Below are positions 37,868 to 46,458 of a stretch of 64,000 bases of DNA, piece after piece. The stretch spans positions 186,001 to 250,000 of the forward strand of contig JAIBAN010000001.1 in the NCBI GenBank assembly GCA_019695185.1, in the 5' to 3' direction. The position numbers and the translations under genes were made by a program. The DNA is from Blastocatellia bacterium (lineage in GTDB: Bacteria; Acidobacteriota; Blastocatellia; Chloracidobacteriales; Chloracidobacteriaceae). A model generated the notes under the pieces. The model saw nothing but the letters and a program-made list of their open reading frames with translations, searched no databases and was not told where the DNA came from. The stretch's first letter is position 1. Every line of letters begins with the position of its first letter.

Positions 37868-38662
37868 ATGATTCAACACGACATTGACCCCGAAAAAATG
37901 CTCCATTTGACCTACGTGTATGGCCCGGTGCCGTCCCGGAGGCTGGGGACGAGTCTGGGCATCAACCCGCTTCCGGTTGAAACAAAGGTCTGTAATTTCG
38001 ACTGTCCTTATTGCGAATGCGGCTGGACCGTTTCGGACCGTCCGGCTGGCAAAATGCCAACCGTTGAACAAATTGCAGAGGAACTGCGGCTCAAACTGGC
38101 GGAATGCCGCACCTACGGGATTGAGCTGGCTTCCATCACCTTTGCCGGAAACGGCGAACCGACGCTGCATCCAAAGTTTGAGGAACTGATTGACCTGGCC
38201 GGCAGGCTGCGCGATGAACTGGCTCCGACTGCCAAAGTGACGGTGCTGACCAACGCCACCCGGCTGCAAAAAAGCCACGTCCGGCGGGGACTCTTAAAAG
38301 CCGACGTGCGGCAGTTCAAACTGGATGCCGGAACGGAGGCGGCCTTTCGGCAGGTGGACCGGCCTTTTGGCAAACTGACCTTGGCGGGAATCGTCACCGA
38401 TATATGCAATTTCGGTGCGCCGGTGATGCTCCAGAGCATGTTTTTTCGCGGGCTGATTGATGGTGAAGTCATTGACAACACCACGCCGCAGGAGGTCGCC
38501 GCCTGGCTGGAACACGTCAAACGGATTGCGCCCACGGCGGTCCACCTTTACAGTTTGGACCGCCCCACCGCCGCCACCGGGTTGAGCCGGGTGACGCCTG
38601 CCGAACTGGAGGCAATTGCCGGGCAGGTGCGGCAAATGGGTATTCCGGCAGAATGTTTCTAA
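37868..38662 (+). CDS. Radical SAM protein (COG0731-like)
   Basis: The frame extends far upstream inside the previous gene; the ATG at 37868 (264 residues) fits because the conserved core VYGPVPSRRLGTSLGIN begins at about residue 17. The iron-sulfur motif CNFDCPYC (CxxxCxxC) is intact and FAGNGEPTLHPKFEEL is the SAM-binding GNGEPT segment. This family is related to the Fe-S oxidoreductases once grouped with wyosine-base enzymes; the reaction in bacteria is not established. It is 19 bp after the AddB-like stop and 6 bp before ribD, so part of a plus-strand operon. Confidence 0.9.
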   Translation: MIQHDIDPEKMLHLTYVYGPVPSRRLGTSLGINPLPVETKVCNFDCPYCECGWTVSDRPAGKMPTVEQIAEELRLKLAECRTYGIELASITFAGNGEPTLHPKFEELIDLAGRLRDELAPTAKVTVLTNATRLQKSHVRRGLLKADVRQFKLDAGTEAAFRQVDRPFGKLTLAGIVTDICNFGAPVMLQSMFFRGLIDGEVIDNTTPQEVAAWLEHVKRIAPTAVHLYSLDRPTAATGLSRVTPAELEAIAGQVRQMGIPAECF

Positions 38663-38668
38663 ACACTT

Positions 38669-39808
38669 ATGGATGATCAACATTTTATCAAAGAGGCGCT
38701 TGCTCTGGCGGCTCAAGGATTGGGACAGGTCAGCCCAAACCCGATGGTGGGCGCAGTCATTGTCAAAGACGGTGAAATCGTCGGACGGGGGTTTCATCGT
38801 TTTTTGGACCGTCGCCATGCGGAAGTCGTGGCCATCGAAGAAGCCGGAGCACGGGCGCGCGGCGCAACCATGTACACCAATCTGGAGCCCTGCTCGCATT
38901 TCGGGCGGACGCCGCCCTGCACCGAAGCCATCATCAATGCGGGAATTGTGCGGGTGGTTTCGGCCATGCGCGACCCGAATCCAAAAGTGCTGGGACGCGG
39001 GTTTGAACAATTGCGCGGAGCCGGCATTGAAGTCAGCGTTGGGCTGGGAGAAAAGGAAAGCCTCAAACTGAATGAAGTGTTTGTCACCTATTTTGCAAAA
39101 AGCCGTCCGTTTGTTCATCTGAAAACAGCCATGAGCCTGGACGGACGCATTGCCACCCGCACGGGCGATACGCAATGGATAACCGGCGAACCGGCGCGGC
39201 AGGCCGTGCAGGAACTTCGTCACCGGTACGATGCCATTCTGGTTGGGATTGTCACCGCCCTGGCTGACAATCCGGCCCTCACGTACCGGGGCAATTTGAC
39301 CCGGCACAAACCGCTGATTCGCATCATTTTGGATTCAAAGCTCCGCCTGCCGCTGCATTCAAGGCTGGCCCAAACGACGGCGGAAGCTCCGGTCTGGGTT
39401 TTTACCGCTGCCGACCAGCCGGAAATACCGCTTGATGAACGGAAATCCGAAAAACGTGAGCAATTGGAAAAGCTCGGTGTCCGTGTGATTGATGTTCCGA
39501 CCATGCCCAATCCGGAATCCGGTGAGCCCCGGATTGACCTGCGGGCGGTTTTGACCGAACTGGCTGCTGATAAAGTCACCAGTGTCATGGTCGAGGGCGG
39601 GGCCGAGGTCGCCGGTTCCTTCCTGACGGCGAAGCTGATTGATAAGGCCACGTTTTTCATTGCACCGGTTTTGATTGGCGGACGGGCCGCCATCAGCGCA
39701 CTTGGCGGCGACGGCTTTGCCACGCTCAACGATGCGCCCCGGTTGCTCAATGTCGAAGTCAAACACGTGGGACGGGACGTGATGATTACCGGGTACCCTC
39801 CGGCATGA
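38669..39808 (+). CDS. ribD: Bifunctional riboflavin deaminase/reductase
   Basis: The 379-residue protein has an N-terminal cytidine-deaminase-like zinc domain (HAEVVAIEEAG, then LEPCSHFGRTPPCTEAI giving one His and two Cys ligands) and a C-terminal NADPH-dependent reductase (~150-370) with TAMSLDGRIATRTGDTQWI and VMVEGGAEVAGSFL. It carries out the second and third steps of riboflavin synthesis from the GTP-derived pyrimidine. No FMN riboswitch is seen upstream, as the gene lies within an operon. The stop overlaps the next start by 4 bases (ATGA). Confidence 0.96.
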   Translation: MDDQHFIKEALALAAQGLGQVSPNPMVGAVIVKDGEIVGRGFHRFLDRRHAEVVAIEEAGARARGATMYTNLEPCSHFGRTPPCTEAIINAGIVRVVSAMRDPNPKVLGRGFEQLRGAGIEVSVGLGEKESLKLNEVFVTYFAKSRPFVHLKTAMSLDGRIATRTGDTQWITGEPARQAVQELRHRYDAILVGIVTALADNPALTYRGNLTRHKPLIRIILDSKLRLPLHSRLAQTTAEAPVWVFTAADQPEIPLDERKSEKREQLEKLGVRVIDVPTMPNPESGEPRIDLRAVLTELAADKVTSVMVEGGAEVAGSFLTAKLIDKATFFIAPVLIGGRAAISALGGDGFATLNDAPRLLNVEVKHVGRDVMITGYPPA

Positions 39809-40542
39809 AAACCCTCATTCTGTCACCGCGCTACACGCCGGATTCAATTGCGCTGGCCGGGGCCGCAGTCGAAGCCGGATGGAATGTCGAGCGGTTTCTT
39901 TCCTGGCGTGTTCCGCAGCATTTTTCGGGCGTGGAACCGGTTCTCTACGGCGAATCCCTTTTTGTTGCCGCCATTGCCGAACAGCTTTCCCTCACGCTGG
40001 TTGCACCTCCGCTTGATTGGCTGGCGCGGTTGCCGGTTGAACTCTGTAAACGCAAGGTTGAGTTTTCAACTTTGGGTCAGGCCAAAGCCGGATGTTTTCC
40101 GGCTTTTGTCAAACCGGCAGACGAAAAATGTTTTCCGGCACGGGTCTATGAAACCGGCGAACACTTGGCGGTTGCGGCACTGGTGGAGGATGAAACCCCG
40201 GTTCTGGTCGCGGAGCCTGTGGAGTGGGACATCGAATTCCGCTGTTTTGTGTGCCACGGCGAAGTGATGACACTTTCACCTTACAGCCGTCATGGGGTTT
40301 TGCTCCAAACTGAAACCGGTGAATGGCCGGCCAGCGAAACCGAATGGCAATCCGCCGGGGAATTTGCCCGGCTGGTTCTAGGGCAAACTGAAAGCCCGCT
40401 GCCGGTTGCGGCAGTGCTCGACGTAGGGTTTCTTCCCGAACGAGGTTGGGCCGTGGTCGAGGCCAATCCCGCCTGGGGTTCCGGTATTTACGGCTGCGAC
40501 CCTGTGTTGGTACTGGAAACCTTGGCGGCTTCGGTTATGTAA
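39805..40542 (+). CDS. ATP-grasp domain protein (DUF4343-like), second copy
   Basis: At 245 residues this looks like a shortened ATP-grasp protein: FPAFVKPADEKCFPARVY carries the nucleotide-binding lysine, WDIEFRCFVCHGEV the central strand, and VVEANPAWGSGIYG the metal-binding acidic end. It resembles the protein at 29132-29995, but sequence identity appears low. The start overlaps the ribD stop, which implies translational coupling. Substrate unknown; involvement with riboflavin is not supported by anything beyond position. Confidence 0.75.
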   Translation: MKTLILSPRYTPDSIALAGAAVEAGWNVERFLSWRVPQHFSGVEPVLYGESLFVAAIAEQLSLTLVAPPLDWLARLPVELCKRKVEFSTLGQAKAGCFPAFVKPADEKCFPARVYETGEHLAVAALVEDETPVLVAEPVEWDIEFRCFVCHGEVMTLSPYSRHGVLLQTETGEWPASETEWQSAGEFARLVLGQTESPLPVAAVLDVGFLPERGWAVVEANPAWGSGIYGCDPVLVLETLAASVM

Positions 40543-40544
40543 GA

Positions 40545-40640
40545 AATTTTCACCGCAGAGGCGCAGAGGTTTCGCTGAGTTTACGCAGAGTTGTTTGAGT
40601 TGTACTCTGCGAGACCTCTGCGCCTCTGCGGTGAAAAATT
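40545..40640. repeat. Paired-arm repeat with GCAGAGGC core
   Basis: Arm 1 (40545-40570) and arm 2 (40614-40640) are reverse complements apart from one extra A: each contains two copies of an 8-bp CGCAGAGG word and a flanking TTTTCACC. About 43 bases lie between, and an inner pair (CGCAGAGT at 40584 and ACTCTGCG at 40604) extends the hairpin. It begins 2 bases after the ATP-grasp stop. I recall similar CGCAGAGG repeats from many unrelated genomes. Confidence 0.88.
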
Positions 40641-40673
40641 GGAAAAGCACCTCACCATATTTGGAATCTGAGC

Positions 40674-41567
40674 ATGACAAACGACATCTCCCTGGGTGAA
40701 CTGCTTCGCCAAGGGACCGAAATTTTTCGCAACACGCTGGTTCCGCAACCACAACAGACCGCTTCGCTGTTGGTGCGGGCTTTGTTAAAGCTGGATTTGG
40801 CCACGCTGATTGCCCATCCCGAACGACCGGTTGCGGAGGCCGACGCCGAACGGGTCCGTGCGGCTTTTGACCGCCGCGCCGATGGCGAACCGGCCCAATA
40901 CATTATTGGAGTGCAGGAATTTTACGGCCTTGAATTCAAGGTCACGCCGGATGTTCTGATTCCGCGTCCGGAAACCGAATTTCTGGTGGAAATTGCCGTG
41001 GAGTTCTGCCAGGAGCGAAATCTGGCTGCACCCCGCATTCTGGATGTCGGAACCGGTTCCGGCTGTATTGCGATTTCAATTGCTCATGCACTGCCCCAGG
41101 CACAGGTCTGGGCGTGCGATATTTCACCAGGAGCACTGGCCGTGGCGCGGGAAAATGCGCTCCGCAATGGTGTTGCCGAACGCCTGAAGTTTGTTGAGAG
41201 CGACTATCTTTCCGCCTTTTTAGGCAACGCCTCAGGGTTTTCAGCGTCAGACCGGTTGGATGTGATTGTTTCGAATCCACCGTATGTCGCTGAACATGAA
41301 CTTTCCGGGCTTCAGCGTGAAGTTCGTGATTTCGAACCGGTCACATCCTTAGTTGGCGGACCGGAAGGCATCGAAGGCTACGTTAACCTGCTCGAAACCG
41401 CTCCTGCCATCCTTGCCCCACAAGGAATTTTTGCCTGCGAAGTGGGCTTCACCCAAGCCGAACGTATCTCCCAAATTGCCCAGACCCTGGGCTGGACCTG
41501 CCTCAAAATGACTGATGATTTGCAAGGCATCCCTCGGATACTGACTTTCAAAAGGACTGAGCACTGA
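40674..41567 (+). CDS. prmC: Peptide chain release factor N5-glutamine methyltransferase
   Basis: This 297-residue protein has the PrmC/HemK layout: a helical N-terminal domain (~1-85) and a Rossmann methyltransferase with the SAM-binding ILDVGTGSGCIAISIA and the substrate motif VSNPPYVAEHEL. It methylates the Gln of the GGQ motif in release factors RF1 and RF2. The last codons and the stop are not family sequence: after LTFK the reading runs into ACTGAG repeat units and ends RTEH and TGA, so the repeat supplies the C-terminus. Confidence 0.95.
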   Translation: MTNDISLGELLRQGTEIFRNTLVPQPQQTASLLVRALLKLDLATLIAHPERPVAEADAERVRAAFDRRADGEPAQYIIGVQEFYGLEFKVTPDVLIPRPETEFLVEIAVEFCQERNLAAPRILDVGTGSGCIAISIAHALPQAQVWACDISPGALAVARENALRNGVAERLKFVESDYLSAFLGNASGFSASDRLDVIVSNPPYVAEHELSGLQREVRDFEPVTSLVGGPEGIEGYVNLLETAPAILAPQGIFACEVGFTQAERISQIAQTLGWTCLKMTDDLQGIPRILTFKRTEH

Positions 41568-41705
41568 GGACTCCAAACAGCACTGAGGACTCCAAACAGG
41601 ACTGAGGACTGAGGACTGAGGACTGAGGCGGAGACGGAACTTTTTCCCTTCTGTGGTGTCAAACCCCGCAAACACTCAGTCCTCAGTCCTCAGTCCTCAG
41701 TCCTG
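41553..41705. repeat. Paired-arm heptad repeat (GGACTGA) overlapping the prmC stop
   Basis: Two diverged copies at 41553-41590, split by AAACAG spacers, include the prmC stop codon. Arm 1 proper (41597-41627) has four exact copies of GGACTGA, and arm 2 (41674-41705) has four of the reverse complement. The loop is 46 bases. Arm 2 ends 10 bases before the ankyrin gene start. Confidence 0.92.
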
Positions 41706-41715
41706 TTTTGGCCTT

Positions 41716-42933
41716 ATGAAAGTCAAATCCGAATTCCCACCGACCCGGTGTGAGGTTTGTCACCAGACCGACTGTTTTGACCCCGAACGGAATTTTTGTG
41801 CCCGTTGTGACGGAATTTCCCCGACTGGGTTGGCAACAGGTTGGGGTGGGGGAAGGGCTTCGGCGCAAATCTACTTCCCGGCAAATCACAGTTTGGGGCG
41901 AACGGTATTCTTTGCCCCGTTGTGTCCTGCCCTCGGGATTCTGGTCGTAGGAGCCGTGACAGTTCCTTTGGGTTGGGGGTTTTTCTCTGAACATTTGTAC
42001 CAGTTGACGATTTATTGGCTGGCTTGTGCCTGGATAGCCATCCTGACCGTACAAGATGCCGAAATGGCGCTCCTGCCTGATTGCCACCGTGGCTGTCAGT
42101 CACTGGCACATCGCTTTCTGAAGCTGTTTGCTTCGTTCCCGGTCTATTTTCTGATTGCCATCGTGGGCGGCTGGCTGGGCGGCTGGTTTCTCTGCCGCAC
42201 CTGGCCTGTTGATGTTGTTTATAAAGCGGCGTTGCACAGTGATGCGGCCTTGAAAGTCGTGCTTAAACTGGGAGTGGCTGTCAATTCCCGCGATGGTTTC
42301 GGTCGGACTGCGTTGTTTTATGCCGTCCGAGATGGAAGTCCCCAAAGTATCGAACAATTGGCCAGCCAAGGAGCTTGGGCTGAAAACCCTGAGTGCGGGT
42401 CTTTTCTGACAATGGCTTTTCACCGAAGGGATTCGGAAATTGTGGAAGCTGTCCTTAAAGCCGGTCTGGATGGAAAAGTGGGGCCCACCAGCATTGATTT
42501 AATTCGGGCAGTTGAAGCGGGGGATTACGAGTGTGTCCGGTTTTATCTGGAATTGGTACCAAGGGAAAAACCGGATAGTAGCGGTACTGCACAATTTCAG
42601 CCCAGAGTTGCGGCGCACGCGATTGACTGGGACCGTGATGTCACTGCCCTTATGCTGGCTGTCTGGAAGAGTGACCGGCGGATAGTAGAACTCCTTTTGG
42701 AGGCAGGTGCTGAAACGGGTTTTGCCAACTATCCAACCGGAGTTGATGCCTATGCACTGGCTGTCTATCGGAATGACGAGGACATGCAAAACCTCCTGCT
42801 GCGGTACGGAGCCCGGCGAAGTCAAGTCAAACCAGCCCAACTCAAAGAAATCGAAAAGATTTTCCAGCCCGTCGCAAAAGCAATCACAGACAGCGGAACT
42901 GAGGATTTCAGCGAGGCTGACATGCTCAGGTGA
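41716..42933 (+). CDS. Ankyrin-repeat membrane protein with N-terminal Cys cluster (copy 1)
   Basis: The ATG at 41716 (405 residues, MKVKSEFPPTRCEVCHQ) is chosen over an upstream start because the extension translates repeat DNA and the paralogue at 42970 starts at the same point. Residues ~12-31 hold CEVCHQTDCFDPERNFCARC, a five-Cys cluster that may bind zinc. Three or four hydrophobic segments lie between ~75 and 165, then degenerate ankyrin repeats (GRTALFYAVRDGSPQSIEQL; DVTALMLAVWKSDRRIVELL). The Cys cluster should face the cytoplasm or be a rubredoxin-like knuckle. Function unknown; 36 bp before copy 2. Confidence 0.82.
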   Translation: MKVKSEFPPTRCEVCHQTDCFDPERNFCARCDGISPTGLATGWGGGRASAQIYFPANHSLGRTVFFAPLCPALGILVVGAVTVPLGWGFFSEHLYQLTIYWLACAWIAILTVQDAEMALLPDCHRGCQSLAHRFLKLFASFPVYFLIAIVGGWLGGWFLCRTWPVDVVYKAALHSDAALKVVLKLGVAVNSRDGFGRTALFYAVRDGSPQSIEQLASQGAWAENPECGSFLTMAFHRRDSEIVEAVLKAGLDGKVGPTSIDLIRAVEAGDYECVRFYLELVPREKPDSSGTAQFQPRVAAHAIDWDRDVTALMLAVWKSDRRIVELLLEAGAETGFANYPTGVDAYALAVYRNDEDMQNLLLRYGARRSQVKPAQLKEIEKIFQPVAKAITDSGTEDFSEADMLR

Positions 42934-42969
42934 TAATTTTTTGCCTTTTGGGGGTAACAGGAGCCTGCC

Positions 42970-44730
42970 ATGAAAGTTATTGCCGAAGCCCTTCCCACCC
43001 GTTGCGAAGTCTGCCACCAGAGCGATTGTTTTGACCCCAAACGGAATTTTTGCTCCCGCTGCGAAGATGTTTCCGAAACATTGCTGGAAATGGAGCAATT
43101 GGAAACCCCCATCCGGATGCCTTTTTTGGCGACCTACGGCGAAGAAAAGTCATCATTCACCACCGGGGTTGCCCAGACCCTGGTGATTTGGGGTGCCAGC
43201 GTCTTGCTCCTGATGGGTGGCTGGTACCTGACCGGAGTGGTGGTTTACGCTTGTTTGTTCTGGCTTGTGAGCGGTTGTCTGGTGGTGGCTGTGGTCAAGC
43301 TGGTTCCTGTGCCGATTGGAACCCATCGGTTCGCTTTTGAAAATGCCTGGACGGACCACCTCAGCCGGTATTTGACCCGGATTGGCACATTTGGGCTGGC
43401 ACTCGGCATCGGAGGCTTTTGTGGCATCTGGTTCATTGTCATCAGCCAAACTGCTACCTGTGTTGCCCTGGCTGCCCGGTACAATGACACGGCACTGGGG
43501 TTTGTCCTGAACCTGGGAGCCACGGTTGAAGCCCGTGACGAACTTCAGCGAACTCCGCTCATGCTGGTCATCCAGGACAATCAGGCGGTGCAACGGCTGG
43601 TTGAACATGGGGCGGATGTGAATGCTTCCGATAGCAAGGACTGCACACCCCTGATGCTGGCTGCTTCGGGAACCGACGGGGGAATTCTGGCCTACCTGCA
43701 TCATCGAGGTGCCCGCCTCGATGCCCGTGACCGGGAAGGAAACACGGCCCTGTTTTATGCCGCCGCACATAATCAGTTCCCGGCGGTGCGATATCTGAAC
43801 CGCTCGGAAGCCCTTATCAATGCGGAAAATGATGAGGGCTTGACTGCGCTCAATCTGGCTATTCGGAAAAAAGCTGACCCAATCCTCATCTGGTATTTGC
43901 TGGATGCTGGGGCTGACTACGATGGCGGACGACCGGCCTTGATTGAGGCAGTTTCCTCCAACAATCTTGAATTGGCAGGGTTGGTGCTCAATTGGGAAGC
44001 ATCACTGGCTTCTATTCCTGACCTCAAAACAGGGAAGTGGAGGTCGGGTTGGTGGCCGAAAGTCAATATTCACGCCACCGACCCCAAAACCGGAGACACG
44101 GCCTTGATGATTGCCGCCCAAAAAGGAAATCCGGCCATGGTCAAACTGCTCCTGGAGCGTTTTGTGGCACCCCACACCGTCAATTATCGCACTGGAACAA
44201 CTGCCCTCATGTATGCCGCCAAAACGGGAAATCTGAAATCCGTCCAACTGATTCTGGAACGACTGGCTGAAATGGAATATGCCATGCGCAAATTTCAGGG
44301 AAAGGAAGGGCCGCTGTCGAGGATGGAGCGAAACATGTTCGAAATGTCATCCAAGCGGCTTTTCGAAATACCTGACTGGTCGGTCAAACTTCATTTGAAC
44401 CAGCCTGACAAAAGCGGGCACACGTTGTTGATGTATGCAGTTTGCAACAGCGACACGCCGTCACGCCGGGAAATTGTCCCGCTTTTGGTTGAAAAAGGTG
44501 CAGAGGTTGAGGTGGCAGACCGTCAGGGGTATACGCCTTGGGTTTATGCCGGGCTGTGCCAGGATACCTACACCATGAAACTCCTGGAAAAAAATGGAGC
44601 GAAGCCCTTGAATCAGGTTCTGCTGGAAGCCAGAGACCGAAATCCGTTCCCGTGGAGGTTCACAACCCAGGTTGGAAATCAGGGAAGCCAGGGCGAGGAT
44701 TTTTCCCTGCTGGGTCTGCTCAAAAAATGA
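42970..44730 (+). CDS. Ankyrin-repeat membrane protein with N-terminal Cys cluster (copy 2)
   Basis: At 586 residues this is a longer paralogue of the previous gene. The N-terminus shares the same cluster, CEVCHQSDCFDPKRNFCSRC, and again hydrophobic segments (TLVIWGASVLLLMGGWYL; VVVYACLFWLVSGCLVVAVV; GLALGIGGFCGIWFIVI) separate it from a C-terminal run of about eight ankyrin repeats (for example GDTALMIAAQKGNPAMVKLL). Ankyrin repeats bind other proteins. AGGAG lies ~10 bases before the start. The gene is convergent with the HD hydrolase. Tandem duplication followed by loss of repeats in copy 1 is the simplest history. Confidence 0.85.
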   Translation: MKVIAEALPTRCEVCHQSDCFDPKRNFCSRCEDVSETLLEMEQLETPIRMPFLATYGEEKSSFTTGVAQTLVIWGASVLLLMGGWYLTGVVVYACLFWLVSGCLVVAVVKLVPVPIGTHRFAFENAWTDHLSRYLTRIGTFGLALGIGGFCGIWFIVISQTATCVALAARYNDTALGFVLNLGATVEARDELQRTPLMLVIQDNQAVQRLVEHGADVNASDSKDCTPLMLAASGTDGGILAYLHHRGARLDARDREGNTALFYAAAHNQFPAVRYLNRSEALINAENDEGLTALNLAIRKKADPILIWYLLDAGADYDGGRPALIEAVSSNNLELAGLVLNWEASLASIPDLKTGKWRSGWWPKVNIHATDPKTGDTALMIAAQKGNPAMVKLLLERFVAPHTVNYRTGTTALMYAAKTGNLKSVQLILERLAEMEYAMRKFQGKEGPLSRMERNMFEMSSKRLFEIPDWSVKLHLNQPDKSGHTLLMYAVCNSDTPSRREIVPLLVEKGAEVEVADRQGYTPWVYAGLCQDTYTMKLLEKNGAKPLNQVLLEARDRNPFPWRFTTQVGNQGSQGEDFSLLGLLKK

Positions 44731-44765
44731 GCTTTGAGAAAAAACCGGTTCCCTGCAACCGTTCA

Positions 44766-46124
44766 TCAGTTTTCAGATTCCTCCGAAGCAAAGGTAAACA
44801 TCAGTTGGCCGCGTGACTGGCGCGGCAGCATGGTGGGAAACCCGAACGTGTCTTCGCACCAGTGGACGGCTTTGGCAAACCGGTCGGCTGCGGTGGCTGG
44901 CAGCAAAACCGACAACCGCCACAAGGCCCGGTGTTTGCGCAAGAGGACTTCGATTTCCGAATGGCGCAGGGTATCAAGTGAACAGATGGCTCCGTCGTCA
45001 ATCCTGACCTGAACTCTGGCCTCCTTGAGCGCCATGGCTGCCGCAGGGCAATAGATAATGCAGCTTCCATGCGGCAGTTTGAGCGCCCGGCACAGGGCTG
45101 ACTCGGCTTTGGTGCGGGCGTTTCCCTGATTGAAATGATATTTCTGTTCGAGTTCGGCAATTTGGGCTTCGCTTAAACGGTCGTCAAATTCACCCCGGCT
45201 CAACAGATACACCCGTTTGTAGAGGGCCCGTCGCTCCAGCGCCTCCAAAATGCCTCGAATCGCCGGGAATGCCTGGCTGCGTTCCCGCAAAACATGCAGA
45301 AAACTTTCATCACCTAGTTCAAAGAGTTCCGGGTAGGCAAACATCCTTTCAGTCAACGCCATTTCCAGTGCTTTGGAAAGCATGGCTCCGGCGGCCACCT
45401 TGGTGTGGTGGTAATAGACACGTTCGGTCAAGCCGTAGCGCAGCCGCAGTACATGGACCAGTTCCGAAAGCGCATCGTGGCGAAACAGGCCGTCCCGTTG
45501 TAAATCAAGCGCCAGTCGCTGGTTGGCCTCGATGAAAAGTGAAAACACACGGTCGTCAAAATTCTGGTTGAGGCCGCAAAAAAAGGCATCCCGCCGCACA
45601 TAATCAAGCAAATCGGCGCAAATCGTTCCGGCCACCACTTCATAGCGGAAAGGCCGTTCCACTGCCTCCTTTTTTTTGAGCAGCAGACCGCAGACTTCCT
45701 GATACAGTCCTTGGGCGCGCAACTCATCCCCCAGACCGCCGGCTTCCAGGATGTGTTCCAGCCGGTCGGCATCCCGGTCATGACGTTCGAAAATCCGTCG
45801 TTCATCCTCAAACGTGTGGCCAAACGGAACATGGGTGATGTCATGGAGCAAGGCTGCTGCCCGAACCACCCGCCGGTCTTCGGCAGCGATGGGCATCCCT
45901 CCGTTATGCTCAACGGCCTGCAAAATCCGTTCTGCCATGGCACAGGTTCCGAGCGAATGTTCAAAGCGGGAATGAACCGCAGACGGATAGACCAGCGAGG
46001 ACATTCCCAACTGCTTGATGCCGCGCAGGCGCTGAAAGGCTTTGGTATCAACCAGACGCATTTCGTCTTTGGTTAAAATGAGGTCGCCATGAACCGCGTC
46101 ACGGATGGTTTTGGTCGTTCGCAT
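44766..46124 (-). CDS. HD-domain phosphohydrolase
   Basis: This 452-residue protein carries an N-terminal HD domain: HSRFEHSLGTCAMAERIL and LLHDITHVPFGHTFEDE supply the His, His-Asp and later Asp metal ligands. It belongs with COG1078-type proteins related to dGTP triphosphohydrolases (the SAMHD1-like group). Hydrolysis of a nucleotide is likely but the substrate cannot be read from sequence. The stop lies 35 bp from the stop of the convergent ankyrin gene. A perfect-arm repeat separates its start from the next, divergent gene. Confidence 0.88.
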   Translation of the reverse strand: MRTTKTIRDAVHGDLILTKDEMRLVDTKAFQRLRGIKQLGMSSLVYPSAVHSRFEHSLGTCAMAERILQAVEHNGGMPIAAEDRRVVRAAALLHDITHVPFGHTFEDERRIFERHDRDADRLEHILEAGGLGDELRAQGLYQEVCGLLLKKKEAVERPFRYEVVAGTICADLLDYVRRDAFFCGLNQNFDDRVFSLFIEANQRLALDLQRDGLFRHDALSELVHVLRLRYGLTERVYYHHTKVAAGAMLSKALEMALTERMFAYPELFELGDESFLHVLRERSQAFPAIRGILEALERRALYKRVYLLSRGEFDDRLSEAQIAELEQKYHFNQGNARTKAESALCRALKLPHGSCIIYCPAAAMALKEARVQVRIDDGAICSLDTLRHSEIEVLLRKHRALWRLSVLLPATAADRFAKAVHWCEDTFGFPTMLPRQSRGQLMFTFASEESEN

Positions 46125-46131
46125 AATCTTT

Positions 46132-46267
46132 TAAGGACTGAGGACTGAGGACTGAGGACTGAGTTTTATAATCCAAATTTCACTGAAATCATCAAAAATC
46201 TTCGCAACGTGTTATTCCGGCTTTGATTTCCGAAACTCAGTCCTCAGTCCTCAGTCCTCAGTCCTTA
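46132..46267. repeat. Paired-arm heptad repeat (GGACTGA), arms perfectly matched over 35 bp
   Basis: Arm 1 is 46132-46166 and arm 2 is 46233-46267; each has four exact units plus flanking TAA and GTTT, and the two are exact reverse complements over 35 bases with a 66-base spacer. It lies between two divergent gene starts, so transcripts of the HD gene may begin within or next to it. Confidence 0.93.
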
Positions 46268-46458
46268 CTGGTCACTGGCCCTTTTCTGAAGCGACAACCC
46301 TTGACTTTCCAGATACTTGCACAAGGCGTTTGCTTGACAGTCAAAGGCTTGGGGTGGTAGCGTTCGGCACGCATATCTCAAGCCCTGTCAGCCTAAAACA
46401 GCACAATTTCGATTCACTCAACCAACACGAATCACCTCATTATTTCGGGAGGCCGCAG

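Noticed and set aside
38600-38668. An FMN riboswitch before ribD
   Set aside because: The gap to the previous gene is only 6 bp and the conserved RFN segments are absent.
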